Source of the DNA: Bromus sterilis
Taxonomy: Eukaryota > Streptophyta > Magnoliopsida > Poales > Poaceae
DNA: 64,000 nucleotides
Direction: 5' to 3'
Assembly (NCBI GenBank): GCA_950022295.1
Contig: OX465601.1
Span: 113,169,501-113,233,500, forward strand
Of the stretch, positions 34,083 to 43,724 are shown piece by piece (positions within the stretch are counted from its first letter, which is position 1; each line of letters opens with the position of its first letter). The position numbers and the translations under genes are program-made. A model generated the notes under the pieces. It worked only from the letters and a program-made list of their open reading frames with translations, was not told the DNA's origin and did no database searches.

Positions 34083-34808
34083 TTAAGAAAAAAACAGAGC
34101 ATCAAGAAGCAAATACGAAACACATTTAAGCCTAACATGCTTCCTATGCATAGGAATATTGCAATAGAATAATTCATTGAAGCACAAAGCAATAAGCATA
34201 GGAAGGCAAAACAAGTGCAGCTTCAAAACCTCCAACATAAAGAGAGGGAACTTGATATTATTGAAATATCTATAAGCATATGTTCCCCTCTCATAATAAT
34301 TTTCAGTGGGATAATGAATAAAATCAACAATATAAGGATCACATAAAACTTTCTTATCATGATCCACAAGCATAGAAATTTTTTTACTCCACACATAAAC
34401 AAAATCCTTCTCATTAGTAATAGTGGGAGCAAACTCAACAAAATAGCTATCACATGAATCATTCTTATCATGATGCACTTGTAAAAATTTATTCTTTATA
34501 GCATAAGTGTCATCACAATAATCATCATAGATGGGAGGCAAGGTATCATCAAAATAAATTTCCTCATCAAAACTTGGGAGGCTAAAAAGATCATCTTCAT
34601 AAAACGTAGCATCCCCAAGCTTATGGATTTGCATATCATTAGTATCAAAAGTATTCAAAGAAGACATACTAATAACATTGCTACTATCATGAGTGTTGTG
34701 CAAATAATAAAGCTCCATAGGCTTTTTTATTTTCTCTTCAAACACTTCATGTCCCAACTCAAGGTAGAGCTCATAAAGCTCTCTCATAATATTTTTGTTG
34801 TTTTCCAT
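34083..34808 (-). CDS. Uncharacterised 241-codon ORF of a non-autonomous retrotransposon
   Basis: Intact ATG-to-stop frame beginning about 110 bp inside the 5' LTR edge, where gag would normally start. I do not recognise the family. The protein is acidic in its middle part (DDTLPPIYDDYCDDTYA), lacks CCHC, protease, RT or integrase motifs, and has a hydrophobic stretch near the C-terminus (about residues 190-215, FMLEVLKLHLFCLPMLIALC) that could be a membrane segment. G carries a clearly homologous ORF (57250-57919) with most residues conserved but one frameshift. Conservation over two copies suggests the protein was used at some time. Position fits a gag substitute or cis-acting protein, but function is unknown. 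Confidence 0.65.
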   Translation of the reverse strand: MENNKNIMRELYELYLELGHEVFEEKIKKPMELYYLHNTHDSSNVISMSSLNTFDTNDMQIHKLGDATFYEDDLFSLPSFDEEIYFDDTLPPIYDDYCDDTYAIKNKFLQVHHDKNDSCDSYFVEFAPTITNEKDFVYVWSKKISMLVDHDKKVLCDPYIVDFIHYPTENYYERGTYAYRYFNNIKFPLFMLEVLKLHLFCLPMLIALCFNELFYCNIPMHRKHVRLKCVSYLLLDALFFS

Positions 34809-34888
34809 AAAGCCTAACTAGTGAAAATAAAAACAAGAAAAGAAAAGATTTAATTGCAAGATCTAAACATATACCTTCAAACACTTAC

Positions 34889-34907
34889 TTCCCCGGCAAA
34901 GGCGGCA
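34889..34907 (-). other. Primer-binding site of A (tRNA-Asp type, degraded)
   Basis: On the minus strand it reads close to TGGCGCCGTTGCCGGGGA, the complement of the plant tRNA-Asp 3' end, with several substitutions. The matching site in G is at 57153. Confidence 0.65.
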
Positions 34908-34916
34908 GAAATAGTT

Positions 34917-36373
34917 TGATGTCTACGCACGCTTCTATTTTTGTAGACTATGTTGGGCCTCCAAGCGCAGAGGTTTGTAGGACAACATCAATTTCCCTCA
35001 AGTGGATGACCTAAGGTTTATCGAACTCAGGGAAGTAGAGGTTGAAGACGTTCTTTCTCAAGCAAACCTGCAATTAAGATACAAGAAGTCTCTTGTGTCC
35101 CCAACACACCTAATACAACTAGGAGTTGTATAGGTGCACTAGTTCGGCGAAGAGATGGTAAAATATGGGTGATAGGTGTGTCAAAACAAAGTAATATAAA
35201 TCTGTAATAAAAAGTGCAGCAAGCAAACATGTAACAAAAGTGAGTGCAAGCGGTGTAACAATGATGGAAACAAGGCCTAGGCTTCATACTTTCACTAGTG
35301 TCAACTCCCAACAACACTAACATAGTTTAATCACATGATATTCCTCATAAAACATGCAAAGGGGACGTACTCAGAGGTCATTCCTTTGTGTTCAAGAGAG
35401 GACGAGAATTGTGTAGGGCTACAAAAGCACACCTCAGAGTTCATAGTTCTCATCTATGGATTTCCCAATGTCACCGCGGCCATCCAAAGAGAGTACCACG
35501 ATCACCACAACATATCTAAAGGATAGTCAAAGACAAGCACCAAGAGACTCTCAATCTTCAATCCACACACAAAATAGGAAATCACTCATGAAAATATTCT
35601 TCTAACCCATGTCCAATAGACCGCTGTCACCATGGTCTCGGGGATTGTACTAGGTAAGATCAAATGAGTACATCAATCCAATACATAGATTAAGGGGAAA
35701 CATCATGGGATCATCCTAGATTAACATAGCCTATGATCACAATCAAGATCACGTCATGGGAGAGAGAGAAGACCACATAGCTACTGGTAGAAACCTCAGC
35801 CCCGGGGAGGAACTACTCCCGCATCATGGAGGGAGGAAGCAACGTCGATGGAGATAAATTCGGGGGCACTTCCCCCGTCCCGGCAGGGTGCCGGCACAGG
35901 AATTCTGGTCCCCCGAAGCTTGTCGGCGATGGCAGCGGAGATCGGAATTGCTTCTGGAGAAAAGGGGTCCGGAATCAGGGTTTTCGCGATGGGAGAATAA
36001 ATAGGAGCCAAAGGGGGCACCAGGGGGGCCACCAGTCGCCTAGGCGGCCTCCCCGCGCGGCCAAGCCCTGGGCCGCGCCCACTGGCCACCTATGCACCAC
36101 GTGGGGGCCCTCTGGCCCTTCTTCGGTGAATCCGGAAGCTTCCGGAACGCTGATTTTTTATCTTTTTTTCCCAATTTTTTGGAGCACTTTTAATATGGGG
36201 GAAACCTGAAATAGAAAAACAGCAAAAAACAGGAACTGCCACTCGGGTGCACTGAGTTAATAGGTTAGTACAAATATGATCAAAACTGTATGGAATTTCA
36301 TCAAAATCATAGCAATATCACACAAAAGAGGCATGGAGCAAGCAGAAATTATAGATACGTTTTGGACGTATCA
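34917..36373 (-). repeat. 5' LTR of A (1457 bp)
   Basis: Starts TGATGTCTACGC and ends TTGGACGTATCA on the + strand. Same length as the other LTR. Confidence 0.92.
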
Positions 36374-36378
36374 ACGGG
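36374..36378. repeat. Right target-site duplication of A (ACGGG)
   Basis: Pairs with AGGGG at 29620-29624 with one mismatch. Confidence 0.75.
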
Positions 36379-37110
36379 CGCGGCTCCGGTGGCCGGAGGA
36401 AGCGGCAGCGGCGGCGGCTAGGCCCCTCGGGCTGGAGGTGGGAGGAGAGAGAGGAGAGAGGAGGGGCTGACGTGGCGCGCCCGTAGCCCTCCGATCGCCC
36501 GATCGTACGGCCGGGAACAGCTGGGGCTAGGGTTGGACGAAAATTGGGTATTTTTGGACATATTTTGGTAATGTGAGGGGGGTGGCTGCAATTCTGGCTT
36601 AGGGGAAACCCTATAATGGGGTGGGAGAGTGGTGATCTTTATATAGGTGGTCTGGCTGGCAAGTCTACGCAAAATCCCTCGGGTTTCCCTCTCGCGTCCG
36701 GTACTCCATGTTTCGGACCGCCGGGAGCGCATACGACCTCCGATTCGGACGAAATCTCAAACCACGCGCTCAGCGCGTCGAGCCTGTCAGTCGTACCTCA
36801 CTTCGATAGCGTTCTGAGAAAATTTTCCGGCGCCCAATAAAATAACCCATTGAACTATTAAACGGGGTTTTTCGTTCCGATGGCGATGGCTTGTCTTGTA
36901 CCGGTTGCGACAGTGCTCGGGTGAACCCGGTGTCGCAAAGGTCGTGTGCCATTTGGGAAAAAGGTTTAGTCTCGCCTCCGATACGAGAAAGAGGGGGAGA
37001 TAATTCAACGATTAATAAATCAGCGAAGCAAATACTGCAAACAATTATAGCAATCAGCAAAAATAACTCAACAAAAAAATTAATTTCGATGAAAATCCCG
37101 GGCTGTTACA
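36379..37110 (-). repeat. 3' LTR of D, inner part
   Basis: Continues the D LTR after A and matches 54398-55126. It ends GGGCTGTTACA (LTR start TGTAACAGCCC on the minus strand). A reversed TATA motif (CTTTATATA, 36637-36645) probably marks the promoter. The net length of this LTR without A is about 4.02 kb. Confidence 0.9.
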
Positions 37111-37234
37111 ATATAACACCACCAACAAGGGATCTCGTCCCGAGATCCTGGAAGATCCGGGGGAGAGGGGGGGAGCAAAGAGAGTCGACAATCTTCAACA
37201 CCACCAACAAGGGACTCTGCTCCATGTCGTACGA
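37111..37234 (-). other. Internal domain of D, part 1 (pre-LTR end)
   Basis: Reverse complement of the 3' end of B's internal domain. It holds both copies of the CAACACCACCAACAAGGGA motif and the CTCGTCCCGAGATC motif. Interrupted by E after TACGA at 37230-37234. Confidence 0.88.
37230..37234. repeat. Left target-site duplication of E (TACGA)
   Basis: TACGA before E, CACGA at 50638-50642 after it, with one mismatch. Removing E plus one copy restores colinearity with B's internal domain. Confidence 0.82.
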
Positions 37235-37694
37235 TGTCACATCCCAACTTTTACTCTTCTTGTTAATCTAGTTAACCAAAAATTAGAGCCAACAAAAACC
37301 TTGCATGAAATGTTAGGTTGTGTTTCAATGCTTGAACTTGTGTGCTTAGGGTTAGTCATGTTGTTGCTTGATGATGCACTTGTGTTGGTGATCATTTTGT
37401 GTTGCATGTGCCTAAGATAACCTAGTGACTATGGTTAACCATATATGTCTACCATGCATGCACTTCATCCTTAGTTGGTCTTATAAAAAAAATGGGCAAC
37501 TTGTCAAATTCTAAAAACCCTTGGTGCTAACACCTAGTAATTTTTCTCTATAGTAATAATACTAAAAGTTTTAGCCACCACAAAAATCCTTAGGCATCAA
37601 CCTTTTGGTTGTTTGCTAATAACTAAACCAATTATCAATAAAATATCCTAACTACATAAAATCATAAGGAAATGCATGCATGATCTTTGTATCT

Positions 37695-37741
37695 AACCTA
37701 ATAATAATAACAAAAATAACAATAATAATAATAATAATAAG
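37695..37741. repeat. AAT/AAC microsatellite in the E 5' LTR
   Basis: Imperfect trinucleotide run of AATAATAAC type. The matching run in the 3' LTR is at 47203-47243. Confidence 0.9.
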
Positions 37742-38210
37742 AGAGTTATATATTATTTTTATCTCTTAAAAAATGGGTGTTTGGTGCTTAAAAAAAAGAA
37801 ACTATCCTAACTTACCCCCCCCACTAATCCCTCCCCTAATTTCTCTCTTTCCCTCTAACCTCCCCTCTCTCTCACGTTCTCTCTCTCCCTCTCCCCACGC
37901 AGGGAGAGCCTCTCTCCCTCTCGTAACCCCTCTCTCTCTCTCTCTCATCTCTCTTCCCTTCCGAGCCCACTAACACCCTCGCTCCCCATTGCCCAACCGA
38001 AGACGACCCCGAGGATCGCCCCCGTGGCTTGCCAACGCGATTCCTACCCCCCAACCCTCGGCCATGAAGTGACCGGCGAACGCCACGCCGGAATCGACCC
38101 GCTCCCTCTCTCTCACGAGCTCGCCCACCTCCTGTCTTCGCCAATGGTAGCCGAAGCCACGGATCGCCAGCATGGCCTCTCCCTCCCGTTGGAGCTCTCC
38201 CTCGCTCGCC

Positions 38211-38219
38211 TATAAAAGG
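38211..38219 (+). promoter_or_regulatory. TATA box of E (5' LTR)
   Basis: TATAAAAGG, a near-ideal plant TATA box after a CT-rich stretch, repeated at 47714-47722 in the other LTR. It implies a transcript start near 38245, about 1 kb into the LTR. Confidence 0.75.
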
Positions 38220-41107
38220 AGGCCGCCCTAGCCCTCCTCTCCACACTCGCCCGACCTCAGCACCACCCAGCCACACCACCCCGCTCGTCCGTTTTGCCAG
38301 CCCGAGCAGAAGGAAGGAGAAGAGGAGGAAGAGGGAGACCGGAGGAGGAGAAGGGGAGGCCGGCGAGCCCGCCTCTCTGCCTCGCTCACGCCGGAGCCGC
38401 CGGCCAGGAGGAGGAGGCGACGCCCTATCCCGAGCCCGTGCTACCCCGACGCCGCCTGCCCCGAGCCGTCGCCACTTCCGACGTCCGCAGCAGCCTCCGA
38501 GCCCAAAAATGGAACCCCGCCACCGAGCCGCACCCCCACCACACCCCGCCGTCGCCTACAGCCGCCCGGAACGCCCCACACGGTGAGCTCCCGTCCCTCT
38601 GTTCGCCTTGGAGCCGCCGAAAATTTTCGCGTTGCATGCCCCGCGTTAGGGCAAAAATGGAACCCCCTCGACCTCCCCTACCTCCGCCGCCACTTGCCTC
38701 CGGCCACCGGAGGGCCGCCGACAAGGCTGGCCCTAGCCTCTGGCCGCCATGGCCTGGGGAGGCCGAGCTCCTCCTGCCCGCTGGGGAAGATGATCCCCCA
38801 GCCGTCAGATCGGACTTGATCCGACGGCCAGGGGGCACCCATACCCCTTCGTTTAAAAAAAAAGAACAATGCCCGTGGGCGCCAGATAGCCGGGCCGGCC
38901 TGCATTTTCCTTTTTCTTTTTATCAGCAACACCATTTTATTTCTAGAGAAATAAATACAGCTCCAAATCCAGTGAAATAAATTTTGTTGTGTGCATAAAA
39001 TTAATATCTATAATTCTACATGTTTAAAATAATTTTTGTCCAGTGCCAAAATAATTGCTTTAGTTTTTATTAGTTTATTGTGCTTTTTAGCAGCTAAGAA
39101 TAGTTTTAGTTAATTCCTTGTTGACTCTAAAAATGTGATGTTGGCTTGTTTATATTCCTATGATTATTCTTGATTTTTCTGTGTGTGTAGACTAGTTTTT
39201 AGGTTAAATAAATTTGTGGCCTTTTTATTATTATTGCCATTGCTAGTTTAATTCTTATCTAAATAATACTAGTAATATTAAATTATTAGTTTAATATAAA
39301 ACTAACCTATGGTCAGTAGGTTATTGCTATACAATTGGTTGTTGAGTTAATAAAAATTAAAAGGTTGTTAGTGAATAAAATAGGTTAATAAGATTGCTAT
39401 TAGTTAAAGTTGCTTTACAGCCAATTAATAAATCCAGTAAAGTTATCCTAATGCCTTGTTGTAAAATTTAGCCTTGTTGCACGTTTTAGGACTTAATTAA
39501 CATGGGAGTTAAAACTCTGAGAATTATTTTGCCCTTGTTGTTGTGTTTGATTGTGAAAATTGAATGTTGTGTGCCGTGTGCTTCTTTTGCCTCTTGGTAA
39601 TTGTGTGCTCTTTTCCGCAACGTGTAGACGAACCGCTTGACGTTCCCGGTGAAGACTCCTTCCAAGCCGAAGAAGCCGTACCGGGAGACACCGCCGAGGA
39701 AGGCAAGCCATCTTCAAAAACTCAAACCCTTGTCCTATGTTTCTACTTCTTTGTACCATATTATATATCATGCTACTGTTATATCATTTTGGGGATGGGT
39801 TTGTATTAGTTTATTAGGTGAAACACCACATACCTTGTAAGCCTACCTATTTGGGAGAAATAAACTAGACACCGGTAATCTTGTGGTACTATTACAAGCC
39901 GTGCTAAAGAACTAGTGACAACATAATAATTTGGTTAATCTTGCTCCCCCCTAATGTATTGACATACATCTGAGAAGATGTGATGGCCAAGGTTGTGGTT
40001 GTTGGAAACATCGTTGAACATATTCAAAGTCTAGAGGGACTCTCTATAAGTGCCGCCAAAACCTAGTATTACAGTACAACCACAATACTCTGGTATGGGA
40101 CAGGGCTAGTTGGAAGCTTGCTTATCTTAGTACGGGGATCTTATAACTACATGAGTGAGGTACACGATGGTACCCAGAAGCCGGAATCCTGCCGATGCGT
40201 CGGGGGTGTAATACGCTGGACTATATCAGTGTCGGTACGGAACTTTGCCGCACCTCTACTACGGTGAAGGCTTGAACGAGGAGCATGACCTTGCACACGG
40301 ACAGTTCAGGATGTGGGCATCGGGTAGATCACCTGTACTAGGATAGGCAAGGGGAAGACTACGGTCGATTATCCGAAAACCGCATACTGAGGTATGACGA
40401 ACCGTGGGAACTCCCGGCGGATGTATCGAATGTTGTGGGTAAAGTGTACAACCTCTGCAGAGTGAAAACTATTCGAGTAGCCGGAGTCCACGGTCATGGA
40501 CAGCTAGTGAGGCCACACTTTGAGGGGACTAGATGAGAAATTCTAGTACTAAGAATTATGGTTCACGATGATGTTGAAAAGGGTTGGACATGATTTAATC
40601 AAATATAAATATTGGGATTAAAATTTGTCAAGAGTAAAATATTGCCAACTTAACTAATATTGAGTAGTTAGGTTCCCCAGGTTAAACCCCACTATATAGC
40701 CATCCCATTATTTTCTTGTACCAAAAATCTTTGTTCCTTTCTTTAGGTGGTTTGCGAGTACTTTGTATGTACTCACGGCTTTGTCCCTGGTTATTCAATC
40801 GGCCAGGCTTGGAGGAGCAGGTATTTGACGATGACGCGACTGACGAGTACTAGGATGTGCTACGCTCTGAGCTTTGCCTGTGGATTGTGATGCTGCTATC
40901 TATCTTGTTTTTGCTTATTCTGCGGCCATTTGAGCCCGTTGAGGCCGTGTAAGACTATGTTTATATATGATTTTGTATTCGGTACTGTATGAACTTGTGA
41001 CTGTGATATCCATTGTCGAGTTGTGCGTCATGCGACACTGATCATGGGAGCATGACGGTATGCACAGCTAGCCGCTTCGGACATATAGTCCGGGGTGCCC
41101 ACAGACT

Positions 41108-41119
41108 TGGTATCAGAGC
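41108..41119 (+). other. Primer-binding site of E (initiator tRNA-Met)
   Basis: TGGTATCAGAGC, four bases after the LTR end, the same spacing as in C; in B the gap is three bases. Confidence 0.93.
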
Positions 41120-41330
41120 CCCTGTTCCGACCGTAGTAGCCTAGTTAGAATGGACGATAGATAGGATGGGGGAAAATCAAAAACTATTTTCTAAAATAAA
41201 GAGATGGTAATCTGCATAGTATAAAATGCTTACCTCTCTTACCCCTTCTATAGTAAACTAGTTATAACTGTTTTGTTATGTTTAAAATATTGCACACTTG
41301 TCATCTAACTTAAACTTATAAAAATTGTAG

Positions 41331-42107
41331 ATGGCTGGAGTTCCGGTGCACCACCTGCAGTTGACTCAGTCTGGGGATACGCTCTTTGCTCAGGATCTGA
41401 TCGAGCTGCTTCAGCTTGTTCACCGCCCCGTTGCAGAGTTCTGGGCCTACGATATCTCCGGGAGGAAGGATGTGGAGGCTCGCCAGGTTGTGCGATGTGC
41501 GCTCCGAGGATTGGAGGTTACTCCGCGGTCGGACACCATCGCCTTTGTGATGTACGCCCGTACTTGGGAGGAGGGTCTGCGTCGAGCTTGTCAGGAGGCA
41601 ATTGTTCGCATTGTGAGGTTCCACCAGTACGAGCTGAGATCCACGCGGTTCCGTCACTACGGGATGCGCGATGGCGAGGGAGATCCCACTCCCGGAATTC
41701 CTCACCCGATCATGGGGGATCACCTGATCGCTATGGATAAGCACATGGCTTTGACTGAGGCTCAGCTAGATGAATCCCGGTTTAAGCACGACTACAACCT
41801 CCATACAGGGGGTCACGCCCACATCGACCCCATCGACCTAGAGTCCCGGGACTGGATTATAGAGGAGCTGCAGGGCCAGGTTGCCCGTCTGGAGGGGATT
41901 AATGAGATGCTGAGGAAGAGGACCAGGAGCCTGAAGCGCAAGTGCGCGGATTTAGAGGACGAGATTGCTGCTCTGGATGATGGCGAGGACATCCGGAAGG
42001 AGGATGATGCCTACCTTAGTGTTGACGAGGACCACGACGAGGAGGAGGACGTCTCGAACTCCGAGGATCGTGCTTTCATCGACGATGAGGAGGAGAGTGA
42101 CGCGTAG
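41331..42107 (+). CDS. Extra ORF upstream of gag in element E (258 codons, intact)
   Basis: Starts ATGGCTGGAGTTC at 41331 and ends TAG at 42105-42107 with no internal stop, although the gag-pol next to it has several. I do not recognise a named domain. Residues 1-120 look globular. Residues about 165-215 form a probable coiled coil with a basic patch (KRTRSLKRKC), and the C-terminus is strongly acidic (DEDHDEEEDVSNSED). Extra ORFs before gag are known from some plant gypsy elements, but their role is unclear. A virion-associated or regulatory protein is possible. An AT-rich 250-bp spacer follows, ending in a splice-acceptor-like CCTCAG just before gag. Confidence 0.75.
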   Translation: MAGVPVHHLQLTQSGDTLFAQDLIELLQLVHRPVAEFWAYDISGRKDVEARQVVRCALRGLEVTPRSDTIAFVMYARTWEEGLRRACQEAIVRIVRFHQYELRSTRFRHYGMRDGEGDPTPGIPHPIMGDHLIAMDKHMALTEAQLDESRFKHDYNLHTGGHAHIDPIDLESRDWIIEELQGQVARLEGINEMLRKRTRSLKRKCADLEDEIAALDDGEDIRKEDDAYLSVDEDHDEEEDVSNSEDRAFIDDEEESDA

Positions 42108-42357
42108 GAGGTGTTCCATTGAGTAGTTTCCACTTTTGGGTTTAGTCGTGGCTCGGTTTGATGATGTGTGGTTGGTTATCTGTAAGACTTGGTTATGTAT
42201 GAGACTTATGCTATCGTTATGCTACCATGTGCTGATTTGGTAGTTGCAAGTTTGTTGTCTATCTTATATGTCTTGCTTGTGTTTGATAACTAAATTGTTA
42301 GGGACTTACCCCCCCTTGTAGACTAAATTCCCTCTTATCTTACGCCATAACCTCAGG
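42108..42357 (+). other. Spacer between ORF1 and gag, intron-like 3' end
   Basis: 250 bp, T-rich. It ends with TTACGCCATAACCTCAG directly before the gag ATG, which would serve as a splice acceptor. No donor can be fixed from the sequence alone, so splicing is a hypothesis. Confidence 0.4.
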
Positions 42358-43722
42358 ATGTCGAGGCACACCCACAGCAACCCGAGTGGATCCGGTGATG
42401 TGCCACCACCACCACCCGACCCGAACATGGCGCAACTTCTGCGACTACTGATGGAGGAGCGCCAGGCTGATCATGACGAGCGCCAGGCGAACATGGCTGC
42501 ACTCCAGCAGCTTGTCCAGGCCGCCACCAATGCCAACCAAGGAGGCGGAGGAGCTGGTGGAAATGAGGAGCCCAGGTCTCGGCTCCGAGATTTCCAGAAC
42601 ACCAACCCGCCCGTGTTCTCGCAGACGAAGGAGCCTCTGGATGTTGAGGATTGGCTCCGCACCATGGAGAACAACCTTACTGTCGCCACTGTTGGAAACA
42701 ACGAGAAGGTCCTGTATGCCACCCACTACCTCGCCGGCACCGCTAGGAACTGGGGGGAAGGAGTGCGTGCCCGTATTCCCGAAGGGCAAGTACTCTCCTG
42801 GGCGGAGTTCTCCTCCAAGTTCAAGAAGGCGCACATCCCCACCACACTGATCAGGAGGATGAAGGATGAGTTCCGCCACCTCAAGCAAGGGGGTATGACT
42901 GTGGTCGGTTATCTGGACCGATTCACTCAGCTGTCGAGGTATGCCCCGGAGGAGGTGGACACCGAGGAGAAGCGGAAGGACCGTTTCCTGGATGGACTTC
43001 ACGATGAGCTGCATGTTGTTCTGGTGGCCATGCAGTTCCCTGATCTTGAGTCTCTCGCTGATGCTGCTATTATGATGGAGGGAAAACTCAAGATGGCCGC
43101 TGAGAACCGCAAGCGCCGCATGATGCAGCAGGGTGGATCCAGCAACCCCCGACTGCGTCCGACATAGCCGCCAAGACCAGCACCACAGCCTCAGAGGAGC
43201 CCTTACCCAGCGCCACGCCCCAATGCTCCTACCCGCCCTGTTGGAGTTCCGCGTCCAGCAGGCGGAGTTCCCCGCAACCCTGGAGTGATCTGCTTTGGAT
43301 GTGGTCAGAAGGGCCACTACTCGACAGAGTGTCCCAACAAGAAGAATGTTTCTCCACGCCCCAATGCACCAGCGCCAGCTAGAGGGAACCACGACCGCAG
43401 CAATGCCCCACGCGGTGCGTCTAACGCCGCGAAGGGACGTCTGAATCATGTGCAAGCCGAGGAAGCCCAGGAGGCCGCAGACGTCATCTTGGGTACGTTC
43501 TCAGTTAATTCAGTACCTGCCCAAGTATTGTTTGATTCTGGTGCATCCCACTCGTTTGTTACGACGTCATTTGTGAATAGAAGTGGGATGAGGTCCGAGC
43601 CCATGAGGAGGTCCATGAGCGTGCAAATTCCAGGGTTTAGAGTCAAGGAATTTCGCACATGTTATGGTGTGCCCGTAGAGATCCAAGACCTGACCTCACT
43701 TGTGCTGAAGGACTTAGGATAG
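42358..43722 (+). pseudogene. gag and N-terminal protease of E (one in-frame stop, truncated protease)
   Basis: ATG at 42358. Residues about 75-235 match the retrotransposon gag (capsid) pattern with EPLDVEDWLRTMENN, YLAGTARNWGEG and a following Arg-rich segment. TAG at 43165-43167 interrupts the frame. The same frame then continues into a CCHC zinc knuckle (CFGCGQKGHYSTECPNKK, from about 43291) and an aspartic protease with the LFDSGASHSFV motif (near 43530). It ends at TAG 43720-43722, just where the protease C-terminus (normally a GMDWL-type motif) should follow. That part is missing and the next pol frame is different, so a deletion joins protease to RT. Confidence 0.88.
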
Positions 43723-43724
43723 AG

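Larger units (their letters stand above)
29625..36373 (-). mobile_element. Element A: complete non-autonomous gypsy-like retrotransposon, minus strand
   Basis: Two 1457-bp LTRs (29625-31081 and 34917-36373) flank 3835 bp. The primer site and polypurine tract show minus-strand orientation. The only substantial sense ORF is 34808-34083, of unknown function; no gag, protease, RT or integrase motif is visible. Over the first roughly 240 bp the LTRs differ at about 12 positions. G has the same LTR type and the same ORF; H and I share much of the internal domain. Confidence 0.92.
37235..41103 (+). repeat. 5' LTR of E (3869 bp)
   Basis: Starts TGTCACATCCC and ends GGTGCCCACA. Contains an AAT/AAC microsatellite (37695-37741), a CT-rich tract (37862-37960), a TATA box at 38211, a GC-rich block to about 38850 and an AT-rich block after it. 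A divergent form of the shared LTR box is at 40444-40508. Confidence 0.95.

Noticed and set aside
38294..38980. 228-codon frame in the E 5' LTR (and 47675-48423 in the 3' LTR)
   Set aside because: Lies after the TATA box and could be read as a leader peptide, but the two LTRs already differ in frame and the composition alone explains it.
42445..43455. 336-codon frame on the minus strand
   Set aside because: It is the antisense shadow of the conserved gag frame.
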